Positions 8,927-18,016 of a stretch of 64,000 bases of DNA are shown here, piece by piece (positions within the stretch are counted from its first letter, which is position 1; every line of letters starts with the position of its first letter). A model generated the notes under the pieces. That model worked only from the letters and a program-made list of their open reading frames with translations. It did no database searches and was not told the origin of the DNA. Position numbers and translations under genes: made by a program. Source of the stretch: JAUWGC01 sp963753055 (lineage in GTDB: Bacteria; Bacteroidota; Bacteroidia; Bacteroidales; B18-G4); the NCBI GenBank assembly GCA_963753055.1, contig CAVWAP010000004.1, positions 1,054,001 to 1,118,000 on the forward strand, in the 5' to 3' direction.

Positions 8927-10030
8927 CTATCGTATTACCTGTTCTGTTTTTTTATCAAAAAATTGCATTTTAGAAATATCAATGAAAATGTCCACCTTAT
9001 CTCCGGCAGAAGCCCGGGTGTCCGGTGCTAACCTTGCGATAAGCTGTTTGTTGCCAAGGGGGGCATAGATAAGCATTTCATTTCCCATCTGCTCTATGGC
9101 ATTGATTACAATTGGAAATGCCTGGGTCTTACGATCAATATTAGGTGATGAAGCAAGGTCTTCCGGCCTGATCCCCATTACCACATCTTTCCCGACATAT
9201 TCACTCAATCCCTCAATCACATAATCACTTAATAACTTAAAGCGAATACCTAAAGTCTCGTTTACAAAAGTCAATCCATGTTCATCCCGGATCATTCCTT
9301 CAATAAAGTTGATAGGTGGTGAACCGATGAAGCCAGCCACAAACATATTATCCGGCTCATTGTACAGTTCCATGGGGGAACCGATTTGCATGATATCACC
9401 GTCTTTCAATACCACGATGCGGTCACCCAGGGTCATGGCTTCGGTCTGGTCATGAGTAACATAGACCATGGTTGTTTCCAGTCGCTGATGGAGCTTTTGC
9501 AATTCTACCCTCATTTGCACCCTCAGCTTTGCATCCAAATTACTCAGGGGCTCGTCAAAAAGAAAAACTTTGGGATCGCGGACGATGGCCCTTCCTATGG
9601 CAATCCGTTGCCTTTGTCCCCCCGACATTGCCTTCGGCTTACGCTCCAGCAACTCGGTAATCTCCAGGATTTCAGCTGCTTTCCTGACTCTCTTGTCAAT
9701 TTCTACCTTACTTACTTTTTTCAGTTTCAGGCCAAATGCCATATTCTGATAAGAGGTCATGTGTGGGTATAAGGCATAGTTTTGAAAAACCATAGCAATG
9801 TTCCGGTCTTTGGGGGGAAGGTCGTTAACCCTGGTCTTGTCGATATACATATCTCCTTTGCTTATCTCCTCAAGACCGGCAATCATTCTCAATAAAGTGC
9901 TTTTACCGCATCCGGAAGGTCCGACCAGAACCATGAATTCCCCTTCGTTGATCTCAAAGCTTGCATCTTTGATGACAAAAACCTTCCCATCATAGGTCTT
10001 GGCAATATTTTTTACGCTTACTGTAGCCAT
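8927..10030 (-). CDS. ugpC: Sugar ABC transporter ATP-binding protein (MalK/UgpC type)
   Basis: 367 residues. Walker A is GPSGCGKST at residues 37-45, the signature is MSGGQRQRIAIGRA near 135, Walker B is VFLFDEPLSNLDAKLR, and the switch histidine lies in VYVTHDQTEAM. A C-terminal TOBE/OB domain (~235-367, including VMGIRPEDL) is characteristic of the MalK/UgpC/MsmK class that energises oligosaccharide importers. It is the last gene of the minus-strand group with the GH130 genes. The permeases it should serve are 5 kb away on the same strand. The symbol refers to the class, not to proven glycerol-phosphate uptake. Confidence 0.93.
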   Translation of the reverse strand: MATVSVKNIAKTYDGKVFVIKDASFEINEGEFMVLVGPSGCGKSTLLRMIAGLEEISKGDMYIDKTRVNDLPPKDRNIAMVFQNYALYPHMTSYQNMAFGLKLKKVSKVEIDKRVRKAAEILEITELLERKPKAMSGGQRQRIAIGRAIVRDPKVFLFDEPLSNLDAKLRVQMRVELQKLHQRLETTMVYVTHDQTEAMTLGDRIVVLKDGDIMQIGSPMELYNEPDNMFVAGFIGSPPINFIEGMIRDEHGLTFVNETLGIRFKLLSDYVIEGLSEYVGKDVVMGIRPEDLASSPNIDRKTQAFPIVINAIEQMGNEMLIYAPLGNKQLIARLAPDTRASAGDKVDIFIDISKMQFFDKKTEQVIR

Positions 10031-10054
10031 CTCTGTAAATGTATAAAAAAAGCA

Positions 10055-11179
10055 TCAAAGGCCAAAATATGATTTAGGAATATGAGTGATCCGGCAGGCC
10101 AGGTCCAGCTCACCGGAAGCAACGATAAAATAATCCCCTGCATCGATGATGCCTGTGGTAAAAACAACATTATGTAAATAAATCTGATCCTTGATATCAG
10201 CTGTAAGCTCAGCCTGGAATTCCAGCAATGGAACTTTATCTTCCATGAATATTACCCTGTTTGGGTCATCCTGATCAAGCAAGGCCCAGTAGGTTCTGTA
10301 AATACCAACTTCACCACTGGTCTCAACCCCGTGGAATAATTCCAGCCAGCCCCTGGAGGTCAGGATAGGAGGGGTGCCACCCCCGATTCGGTTTGTGAAG
10401 CCTGAATCCTTCCCTGATCTGATGAATGGGTGGTCTGTTGGCTTCCAGTGTAAAAGATCGGGTGATACAGCCAGGTTAATGGATGGTCCTGCGTAATATT
10501 CTGATTTATCCCCGGTATCAAAATAAAGCATTCCCAATGGCCTGGTCATTGCATAATACATATTGCCTATCTTAGCTTCAAAGATTAGCATGTCCTTATT
10601 TTGATGATCCAGCACTATCCCTTCAAAATGATAATCCAGCCCATTATCGCTTGAAAATAAAGTCGTTGCATGTCTTTCAGAACTTACCGTGCAGGTAGTC
10701 ATATAGTATTTCCCATCTATAAAGGAAATCCTGGCATCCTCGATCCCATACTCCTGGCTTGTTCGGTCCGGAGATATTATTTTATCATAATGGATATTTA
10801 TCACCTCCAGGCCGTCCGGACTCAACTCCACAGGCAGCAACCATGATAATGAAGTCAGTGCGTAAACTAACGTCGGTAGGTATTTTTTCAAAATGAACTT
10901 CCGGGGGTCATCTGTGATCACCTCATCAAGGGGAAAAGCTTCAAGCCTGTATCCTTCCGGTCCCCAGCCGATGGCATGTATCTTATCCCCAATAGCAGGG
11001 TTCTTCAAAGCTTCTGCTACCCTCACCATGATAAGCAGGTTCCCGCCTGGAAGCCTTGTCAGGCCAGGGTTAAAAGCCCCAAGGACATAAGTCTCAGCAT
11101 CCAGGCTTTTACGCAAAGGAGAATACCTTAGATCTACATCGTCAGGAGAAAAGATTAGTTTGTCTACTTCAAAATTCAT
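10055..11179 (-). CDS. GH130-family protein A (mannoside phosphorylase/hydrolase family)
   Basis: 374 residues without a signal peptide, so cytoplasmic. It is a five-bladed beta-propeller of the GH130 family: the catalytic acid lies in GIEDAR (Asp ~148), and LFHGV with the following blade (YWALLDQDDPNRVIF) is typical. Family members phosphorolyse or hydrolyse beta-linked mannosides, releasing mannose-1-phosphate or mannose. It sits between the ATPase and a second GH130 gene. The segment between residues 100 and 145 differs clearly from the two other GH130 proteins here, so the three probably have different linkage specificities. The sequence alone does not decide phosphorylase versus hydrolase. 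Confidence 0.85.
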   Translation of the reverse strand: MNFEVDKLIFSPDDVDLRYSPLRKSLDAETYVLGAFNPGLTRLPGGNLLIMVRVAEALKNPAIGDKIHAIGWGPEGYRLEAFPLDEVITDDPRKFILKKYLPTLVYALTSLSWLLPVELSPDGLEVINIHYDKIISPDRTSQEYGIEDARISFIDGKYYMTTCTVSSERHATTLFSSDNGLDYHFEGIVLDHQNKDMLIFEAKIGNMYYAMTRPLGMLYFDTGDKSEYYAGPSINLAVSPDLLHWKPTDHPFIRSGKDSGFTNRIGGGTPPILTSRGWLELFHGVETSGEVGIYRTYWALLDQDDPNRVIFMEDKVPLLEFQAELTADIKDQIYLHNVVFTTGIIDAGDYFIVASGELDLACRITHIPKSYFGL

Positions 11180-11199
11180 ATCCTCGTATATTCATATTC

Positions 11200-11270
11200 A
11201 ACTTACAACCTACAACCTATAACTTATAACTTATAACCTATAACCTATAACTTATAACCTATAACCTATA
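11200..11270. repeat. Tandem heptamer array (ATAACCT/ATAACTT units)
   Basis: About ten 7-bp units ACAACCT, ATAACTT and ATAACCT fill the gap between two GH130 genes. The array overlaps the 3' end of the gene at 11259 and supplies its last residues and TAG stop. Confidence 0.85.
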
Positions 11271-12326
11271 TTGGGGAATTCCGGATAATGGATCCTGTGG
11301 AAAACGCTTACACAATTCAACCAGCACATCCTCATGCGTAATCCCCAGGTTCATCACGGTGTCATTTCCTCCATAATAAATATAGACGCTGCCATCATCA
11401 TTGCGTATCGCACCGCATGCAAAGACAACATGTGGGACGTGGATGTATGCGGATTCATCTACCTTGCAATCAGCTGCCGATGGGAAAAGTATGGGGATAT
11501 TTGATACTTTGAGTTTTTCCGGATCGTTCAGGTCGTGTATGGCTACCCCGAGAACATATGGGTTACCATCCATTGTGTTGCGAACACCATGGAAGATATT
11601 TATCCAACCATGATTAGTTTTTATGGGCGGAGCACCCGGGCCTATCTTGTCACCGAAGGAGCTGGGGCCTCCTGCCTGTTTCATGATTGGGCGATTGTCG
11701 ATTTTCCATTGTCGATGTTCGATTTTACCTGTAGTACCGATTAAAATCTGTTTAAAAATGCCGCCTGTATGATCCTGGGTGTGATCGTTAGGCCTGAAGA
11801 GAGCATAATACTTTCCATTTATCATTTCCGGAAAGATAACTACATTCCTCATATCCACATCCAGCAGGGGGCCGTGCCTGGTGAATGTCTTGAAGTCTTC
11901 TGTCGTCGCCAACGACACCCTGACCCTGTCCTTTTCTAATCCGTGATAAGCACTGTAGGTGATATAATAGATTCCATCAATCCTGGTAATTCTTGGGTCT
12001 TCCACTCCGCCTGCTTCATCTTCATTTTCCGGTACCATAGCTGGCTTTTCATCAACGGTCCAGTCAACCCCATTCATGCTTCTGGCTAAACCGATAATAG
12101 AGATCCCATTGCGTAAATGGGAACGAAATAGCATTATAAACTCATTATTGTACATTGTTACCCCGGCATTGTGAGCTGTGATTACCTGCTTCCCGGGAGA
12201 AGTCCAGACTTTATTTACATCCCGGGGGGAGAGGATGGGGTTTCCCGGCCACCTGAACACAGGATTATTAAGGTCGACAGTGAAATCGATATCCTTGATA
12301 CTGATCTGTCTTTCAACGTTTTTCAT
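11259..12326 (-). CDS. GH130-family protein B with a repeat-derived loop
   Basis: About 355 residues from the ATG at 12326, which overlaps the preceding gene by 14 nt; a longer frame from 12362 would overlap by 50 nt and adds no homologous residues. It is cytoplasmic. GVEDPR carries the catalytic acid (Asp ~110), and NIFHGVRNT and GVAIHDLNDPEKL match the phosphorylase-like core. A stretch reading KIEHRQWKIDNRPI in the middle is encoded by a heptamer array (11692-11728) of the same GATTGTC unit seen elsewhere. The C-terminal QYRL and stop also come from a heptamer array. Expected to cleave beta-mannosidic bonds by phosphorolysis; substrate linkage unknown. Confidence 0.85.
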   Translation of the reverse strand: MKNVERQISIKDIDFTVDLNNPVFRWPGNPILSPRDVNKVWTSPGKQVITAHNAGVTMYNNEFIMLFRSHLRNGISIIGLARSMNGVDWTVDEKPAMVPENEDEAGGVEDPRITRIDGIYYITYSAYHGLEKDRVRVSLATTEDFKTFTRHGPLLDVDMRNVVIFPEMINGKYYALFRPNDHTQDHTGGIFKQILIGTTGKIEHRQWKIDNRPIMKQAGGPSSFGDKIGPGAPPIKTNHGWINIFHGVRNTMDGNPYVLGVAIHDLNDPEKLKVSNIPILFPSAADCKVDESAYIHVPHVVFACGAIRNDDGSVYIYYGGNDTVMNLGITHEDVLVELCKRFPQDPLSGIPQYRL

Positions 12327-13599
12327 ATACTTTATTGATGTCTGCAACAGGATGATTTTCAATAGCTTGTAATGTCAGGAGCGCTTCAATGCTTGATTCA
12401 GCCCCAGAGTTCAGGTTCACTTCATCTTCTGAAACGATTCCATCAAAGCACCTTCCGGTATTAGGATCATACATCATCCTGCCTGCTGGATTATTGCCTG
12501 AAAACCAGGATGCTGCCTGTTCGCCCAATCGAATATATTTCTTGTCACCTGTAACATCATAGGCTTCCAGGCAGGCATAAACAATGGGCCTGATTCCATA
12601 AGCAATCTGTGGAAACAACTCATATTCATAGGGGGTGAGTTTTTCTTCAGCATACTCAATATAGAAATGATGTGCTATTCCCTCATCGAGTAAGTATGGG
12701 TAGAAATAATCAATCTCATGCAGCGCACTCCTGATATAGTCCTCCCTTTTAAGCAAATCGCCTGCTTTTAGCATAGCATATGCCTGAATATTACCATAGG
12801 AATGCCAGAGGTTATTCCAGCTCAGAAATGCATTATAGGGAAAATGTAAATCGTCACCCAACTGCGTCAGCATCAGGCCGTCGGCAAACTTTTCCATAAG
12901 AGCCAGTACACGTTCATCCTGTTTGATATTATTATGGTAGGCTATCATGGCCATAACCAGGATAGCTGACTGATCATATGCAGTACCAAGAGGAAACCAG
13001 TTAGGAAGGCTTATTCCTTTATAGTTAATTGTGTCTTCGGGTTGGTTGAGATAGCTGTCGATGACCACTGAAATAAGATCTCCACATGACTTTCTTGCAT
13101 TATCTTCCAGGTCTCCCGATAGATGAGGGTATGCCTCTGCCAGGGCCCACAGGGCACGCCACGACCACCAGTTGGGTTCAGGAAGCGATGTCCTGTAAGT
13201 TTTATTTATGGACATGTCACCCCAAAGAAAATTATAGAAATATCCATTTTCGGCCTGCATCTCAAGGATGAAATGTGTCATTCCCCTAATCATTGGTTTG
13301 ATGTCACTCTTTTTTGCGAGATTATCATCAATAGATAATAATACCAGTGCCCTGGCAACATCATCAACACAGGTGTAACCTTCATCAGGCTCTATAGTAA
13401 ATTGATAATCAGGATATTCGCTGTAAATATGCACAATACCGACCTCGCTGCCGTTTTTTAATGTGGCACTTGTATACAGATGTTTCAGGTGGTCCAGGTT
13501 TAGGATTTTTTGACTTTGATCACCATGGTTTGTGTTGCAGGCAATCAATACCAGGACAAAAACAAACAAGAGGAAGCTAATGATCTTTTTACCTTTCAT
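12313..13599 (-). CDS. Lipoprotein resembling alpha/alpha-barrel (six-hairpin) glycosidases
   Basis: 428 residues. The N-terminus is a lipoprotein signal with lipobox LVLIAC. The rest is predominantly helical with repeated aromatic/acidic patches (YTCVDDVARALVLLS, NWWSWRALWALAEAYP, SWNNLWHSYGNIQAYAML), suggesting an alpha/alpha toroid like that of GH76, GH88 or GH127-type enzymes. I do not recognise an assigned CAZy family. It is first in a tight group with the GH130 genes (overlapping the next start by 14 nt), so it probably trims the glycan in the periplasm before import. A near-consensus -7 box (TATATTCG, 13608-13615 on this strand) lies just upstream. Confidence 0.65.
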   Translation of the reverse strand: MKGKKIISFLLFVFVLVLIACNTNHGDQSQKILNLDHLKHLYTSATLKNGSEVGIVHIYSEYPDYQFTIEPDEGYTCVDDVARALVLLSIDDNLAKKSDIKPMIRGMTHFILEMQAENGYFYNFLWGDMSINKTYRTSLPEPNWWSWRALWALAEAYPHLSGDLEDNARKSCGDLISVVIDSYLNQPEDTINYKGISLPNWFPLGTAYDQSAILVMAMIAYHNNIKQDERVLALMEKFADGLMLTQLGDDLHFPYNAFLSWNNLWHSYGNIQAYAMLKAGDLLKREDYIRSALHEIDYFYPYLLDEGIAHHFYIEYAEEKLTPYEYELFPQIAYGIRPIVYACLEAYDVTGDKKYIRLGEQAASWFSGNNPAGRMMYDPNTGRCFDGIVSEDEVNLNSGAESSIEALLTLQAIENHPVADINKVYEKR

Positions 13600-13736
13600 T
13601 GTAAGTACGAATATATTAACTTATTCCTTTATATTAATATTATTTCTATATTGCATATTAATTTTGAAACAGAAACCCTCCCGGGAACGTTAAAATATGT
13701 ACCTGGGACGATAAATTATCAAATCTCTGACCAGCA

Positions 13737-15212
13737 ATGCAAGTTACAGTTAACCGAACGGATATTAAATTTCCACCCGATCCCAACAGGGTGATAGCCC
13801 GGTTTTTTTATCTCACTGATGAAAGAAGCGCAAATATCATTCGCAGGGTACTTACCTTATCAGATGAGCAGGTCAAAATTGCATTGAGCCAGGTGCTCAG
13901 GGGCTATACCAAACGCCACAGGAATATTTCAAAAATCTTTGAAAAACATTTTAATAAGCTTACCGATATTTTTCAGCAAATGAAAATTGATCCCAATTCG
14001 ATCAATGATCGTATGAAATTGCTTATCGGATCTTATTTCACTATGGAATATTCAATTGAATCGGCTGCTATTTTTAATCCATCGATCGTTGAACACCCTG
14101 ATCAGACTGAGCTTGCCCCAGGAGAGAAAAGGGTCATTATAAGTTTCAGGGCAACAGGTGAAGGCCATATTTCTTCCATCGTATTCCGTTCCGGCGTCAT
14201 TGATAAAGAAGATAACCTCATTTTTGAGTCTGCAGGAAACATGCTTGATGAACCTGAAAGGATACAAAAGTATATTTATGATAAAGAATCATTCATTCAA
14301 AAACTGAATGAAATGCAGACTTTCAATAATCTCTTGCCATTAAGGGAGATATTGAAACCCTGTGGAGATCAGTTCAGCTATGGGGAATTGAAATTGTGCA
14401 TAAGCGAGGCAAAAAGCAAACTTAAACTTTCGCTTGCCAAGGAGATGTTATTGAATGAAATTATATGGCTAGCATCATCCCATTATGAGATTGAGTTTTC
14501 GCTTGATACAGCCACATCTGAGAGGGTCATTTTCCCTATTGCCCGTACCGAGAAAAGTGGTATTGAGGATGCCCGTTTTGTAAAGTTTACCGATGATGAT
14601 GGAGAAATTACTTATTATGCTACTTATACGGCATATGATGGGATCACCATTTTGCCTAAGTTTATTGAAACCAAGGATTTCTATAATTTTAAAGTTAGGC
14701 CTGTGCATGGTGAGATTGCGGAGAATAAAGGCATGGCCCTATTCCCGAGAAAGATCAATGGCAAGTTTGCCATGCTTTGCAGGATTGATAATGAAAATAA
14801 TTATATCGCCTTTTCTGACCAGATCAACTTGTGGCGGGAGGCAAAGATCATTCAGGAACCACAATACCATTGGGAGTTCATCCAGATTGGCAATTGTGGT
14901 TCACCCATTGAGACCAAAGACGGATGGCTTGTGATCACTCATGCTGTAGGGCAAATGCGTGAATATGTCCTTGGAGCCATTTTGCTCGACCTGGATGATC
15001 CATCTAAAGTTATTGGTAAGCTGGAAACTCCCCTGATGATACCTAATGCAGAAGAAAGGGAAGGCTACGTGCCTAATGTCATTTATTCCTGTGGATCAAT
15101 GATCCACAACAATAACCTTGTGATACCCTATGCTATGTCGGATTATGCTTCCACATTTGCCTATGTCAATGTTGAAGAGCTTTTAGGAGAGCTGAAAAGT
15201 CCGAAAAAATAA
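13737..15212 (+). CDS. GH130-family protein C with N-terminal extension
   Basis: 491 residues, about 120 longer than its two neighbours because of a helical N-terminal domain (~1-110, VLRGYTKRHRNISKIFEKHF). No signal peptide. The GH130 core is visible from ~130: ARTEKSGIEDAR (acid Asp ~278), YATYTAYDGITI, and LGAILLDLDDPSKVIG. The TAYDG form is typical of the extended GH130 subgroups, some of which are hydrolases rather than phosphorylases. The gene is divergent from the alpha/alpha-barrel lipoprotein and convergent (12-nt gap) with the permease operon. Function: cytoplasmic processing of imported mannosides or a related glycan; confidence in exact chemistry is low. Confidence 0.82.
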   Translation: MQVTVNRTDIKFPPDPNRVIARFFYLTDERSANIIRRVLTLSDEQVKIALSQVLRGYTKRHRNISKIFEKHFNKLTDIFQQMKIDPNSINDRMKLLIGSYFTMEYSIESAAIFNPSIVEHPDQTELAPGEKRVIISFRATGEGHISSIVFRSGVIDKEDNLIFESAGNMLDEPERIQKYIYDKESFIQKLNEMQTFNNLLPLREILKPCGDQFSYGELKLCISEAKSKLKLSLAKEMLLNEIIWLASSHYEIEFSLDTATSERVIFPIARTEKSGIEDARFVKFTDDDGEITYYATYTAYDGITILPKFIETKDFYNFKVRPVHGEIAENKGMALFPRKINGKFAMLCRIDNENNYIAFSDQINLWREAKIIQEPQYHWEFIQIGNCGSPIETKDGWLVITHAVGQMREYVLGAILLDLDDPSKVIGKLETPLMIPNAEEREGYVPNVIYSCGSMIHNNNLVIPYAMSDYASTFAYVNVEELLGELKSPKK

Positions 15213-15223
15213 TCCCTGTTGAT

Positions 15224-16048
15224 TTATTCTTTTAAACCTGTTGATGCCATACTCTGGATAAAGTATTTCTGGAAGAACAGGTAGGTGATGATGATTGGTG
15301 CGGCCAGGAACACCGCTGAGGCTAGTTTAACACCAATTTGGGCTTCTGAGCGGCCACCGACCGCAAATAAGGTAACCAGCTGTGGCAGGGTCATCAGGTT
15401 TTCCTCCCTGATGACGATCAATGGCCATAGGACCTCATTCCAGGAACCCATAAATGCCAGGATCCCAACCATGATGATCGTAGGTTTGATATTTGGCCAG
15501 AGTATTGTAAAGACTATCCTTAGTTCGCCACACCCATCAATGCGGGCTGCATCGATCAGGGCCTGTGGTAAGCCCATAAATGCCTGCCTGAACATTAGTA
15601 TGGCAAAAGCATTGATCATAAAGGGAACAGTGAGGCTGAGGTAGGTGTCAACCCAGCGAAATTTCACCATTAGTATATAGTTGGGTATCAGGGTGATCAG
15701 GAATGGCAGGGTCATAGTGAAAATAATGATGAAAAAGATAAGACTCCTGCCTTTGAACTGCATCCTGGAAAGGGCATAACCAACCATGGAAGAAAAAACC
15801 AATGAAAAACCGGTATTTATTAAGGAAACAAAAACACTATTGAACAAAGCCCTTCCAATAGGGATCTTGCTGATCATGTTCCGGTAATTATCAAAAGTGA
15901 ACTCGGAAGGGAATAAGACCAGGTTACCTACTTCGGCATTAGGAGTTAAGGAAGCCATTATCATCCATATAAAAGGATAGATGAAACTCAGTGCAGCAGC
16001 TGTGAGTACCGTATATAGAATTATCCTCTTAATCATCCCTTTCAACAT
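15224..16048 (-). CDS. Sugar ABC transporter permease, MalG/UgpE type
   Basis: About 274 residues with six membrane segments. The start is uncertain: in-frame ATGs at 16072, 16048 and 16036 all overlap the upstream permease gene; 16048 is chosen as a compromise. The EAA loop that docks on the ATPase reads ALIDAARIDGCGELRIVFTI near residue 180. It pairs with the permease immediately upstream to form the membrane channel for the oligosaccharide delivered by the binding protein at 7.6 kb. Confidence 0.9.
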   Translation of the reverse strand: MLKGMIKRIILYTVLTAAALSFIYPFIWMIMASLTPNAEVGNLVLFPSEFTFDNYRNMISKIPIGRALFNSVFVSLINTGFSLVFSSMVGYALSRMQFKGRSLIFFIIIFTMTLPFLITLIPNYILMVKFRWVDTYLSLTVPFMINAFAILMFRQAFMGLPQALIDAARIDGCGELRIVFTILWPNIKPTIIMVGILAFMGSWNEVLWPLIVIREENLMTLPQLVTLFAVGGRSEAQIGVKLASAVFLAAPIIITYLFFQKYFIQSMASTGLKE

Positions 16049-16892
16049 ATTTCTTTTGAATAATAACGACAAGCACGATCAAAAAGGCAAAGAACACACC
16101 CAGCGTGGCAGAGTATCCCATGTGATAATATTCAAATGCCTGTTTATATATGTAAAGGACCGCCGAGAGTGTGCTGTTCAAAGGCCCACCCTGGGTCAGA
16201 ATATATGGTTCAATGAACAATGAAAATCCACCTATGGTGGAAAGGACCACCACCATAAAAATGGTAGGGTTGATCATTGGTATTGTTATATGAATGAACT
16301 TCTGCCAGTGTGTAGCCCCTTCAAGATCAGCAGCTTCATAGTACTGCCGTGGAACTGTTTGTAGTCCAACCAGGAACAGAATAACGTACAAGCCCACATT
16401 CTTCCAGGTGGCCATGATGGCGATGGAGACCATGGCGACATCCGGATCGATGAGCCATCCCACTTTCCCGAAGCCTATAAAAACCAGCAGGCGGTTAAAC
16501 AACCCAGTTTCATAATTGAAAAGTTGTTGCCACATCATGGTAATGACAACACCTGAGATAACAACTGGTAGGAAGAAGGCCGCCCTGAAGAAGCCCCTTA
16601 ATATGATTTTCTGGTTAAGCACTTCGGCCAGCAGAAGTGCAAACACGAGCTGTAAGGGGATGTGTATGATAAGAAACTTCAGGGTATTCAGGATGGCTTT
16701 CCAGAAGAGCCTGTCGTTAAAGAGTTGATGCCAGTTGCCCAGGCCAGTCCACTCCATAGGTCCGATGATATTCCACTTATAAAAGGTCAGAAAAAGTGAA
16801 AACAGTACGGGGAATGTTGTAAAGACAAGCAGGTGCGTCAGGTAGGGTGACACCATGAAGTAGGGGAGAAGCCGTTTTCTGACCTTGCTCAT
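16029..16892 (-). CDS. Sugar ABC transporter permease, MalF/UgpA type
   Basis: 287 residues with six membrane segments and an EAA motif near residue 190 (YYEAADLEGATHWQKFIHIT). It starts 12 nt after the oxidoreductase gene and overlaps the second permease. Order on the minus strand: T9SS cargo protein, oxidoreductase, permease, permease. This is the standard pair for di- and oligosaccharide import. Confidence 0.92.
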   Translation of the reverse strand: MSKVRKRLLPYFMVSPYLTHLLVFTTFPVLFSLFLTFYKWNIIGPMEWTGLGNWHQLFNDRLFWKAILNTLKFLIIHIPLQLVFALLLAEVLNQKIILRGFFRAAFFLPVVISGVVITMMWQQLFNYETGLFNRLLVFIGFGKVGWLIDPDVAMVSIAIMATWKNVGLYVILFLVGLQTVPRQYYEAADLEGATHWQKFIHITIPMINPTIFMVVVLSTIGGFSLFIEPYILTQGGPLNSTLSAVLYIYKQAFEYYHMGYSATLGVFFAFLIVLVVIIQKKYVERDD

Positions 16893-16904
16893 TATCTGCT
16901 TTAA

Positions 16905-18014
16905 TTAAAGTTTAATCGCTTTATTTTCAGCTGTTTCAGCCATAAGCAGTGAGGTGTATCCATTCTCTCCGGAAATCTTTCGCTTATGTTCCGGGTCTTT
17001 GATCCATTGTACCTGGTCTGCAAACATGTCTGTCACCATCTCAAAATACCTTTCTTGCTTTTGAACACCCTCACCGGCTGTGAGGATGATCTCCTTATCC
17101 GCCTGAAATTCTTTGAACCGGCCTGTGAAATTACCCTGGCCTTTCTCAAACGATTCACAGACATCTATTTCTGCATCCGGAAAGATATCTTCCAAAGCAT
17201 GCAGGTGTTCATCTTTAACCAATCCATGGATGATGATCCGTGTAGGTATCCATTCAAAGAGTGTAACGTCTCCCCGTTCAAACTGGAGTCTCAGTTCCTG
17301 CCTGTCCATTTTCAAGGCCTGGTTGAATCCATGATAAAAATTTACGAGCCCACCGGCATATTTAACAATTGCCTGTACCCTGGACCAGTAAGGCTTATCC
17401 ATGCCAGGACGTTGCAGCTTCTGGGAAGAAACAACCTTGCCTTCTCCAAGCCAGCCTTCGAAGAGATCAAAAAAGTGCACAGCATGCTCGATGAAGATAC
17501 CTCCGCTCAATGTTTGTTTCCACATCCAGTGCTCGGGATTGAGTCCTTCATCCGCGGCATAGTTTTCAAAATAACCATGCAGGAAATCACCAAGGATTTG
17601 TCCTTCAACAATTTTTTGAACTTGATCATAGAGAGGATTATATCGTTGCATGAGGTTGACCGCATAGAGCAATTGCTTTTTGTGTGCGATATCAACCAGT
17701 TCCTTTGCCTCAACAGCCTTGAGGGCAGCCGGCTTTTCGCATATGACATGCTTTCCGGCCTGTAATGCCTTTTTCGTTTGTTCGTAATGCAGAAATGGAG
17801 GAGTTGCGATATAGATTAGATCGACCTCTTTAGACTTCAGCAATTCATCGAGGCTGGTAAATACTTTTCCATCGAATTTATTTTGAAACTCCTGGGCTCT
17901 TTCCTCATCAGTGTCGTATACACCAGCGACTTTCGCTTCACCTGATTTAAGAAATGCCTCCACTGAAAACAGTGAAAACCCACCTGCACCGATAACTCCA
18001 ATATTGAGTATCAT
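16905..18014 (-). CDS. Gfo/Idh/MocA-family NAD(P)-dependent oxidoreductase
   Basis: 369 residues. The Rossmann fold starts with NIGVIGAGGFSLFS; the family motif CEKPAAL with its catalytic lysine is near residue 97, and GGIFIEHAVHFFDLFEGWLG is the substrate-binding region. Such enzymes oxidise or reduce sugars and sugar derivatives (inositol, glucosamine, mannose or 3-keto sugars). It lies 2 nt after the big T9SS protein and 12 nt before the permeases, so it is co-transcribed with the importer and likely modifies the imported sugar. The exact sugar is not determinable. Confidence 0.9.
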   Translation of the reverse strand: MILNIGVIGAGGFSLFSVEAFLKSGEAKVAGVYDTDEERAQEFQNKFDGKVFTSLDELLKSKEVDLIYIATPPFLHYEQTKKALQAGKHVICEKPAALKAVEAKELVDIAHKKQLLYAVNLMQRYNPLYDQVQKIVEGQILGDFLHGYFENYAADEGLNPEHWMWKQTLSGGIFIEHAVHFFDLFEGWLGEGKVVSSQKLQRPGMDKPYWSRVQAIVKYAGGLVNFYHGFNQALKMDRQELRLQFERGDVTLFEWIPTRIIIHGLVKDEHLHALEDIFPDAEIDVCESFEKGQGNFTGRFKEFQADKEIILTAGEGVQKQERYFEMVTDMFADQVQWIKDPEHKRKISGENGYTSLLMAETAENKAIKL

Positions 18015-18016
18015 AA

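Noticed and set aside
16986..17765. Plus-strand open frame of 259 residues opposite the oxidoreductase
   Set aside because: Fully antisense to a clear Gfo/Idh/MocA gene; no recognisable domain or start context.
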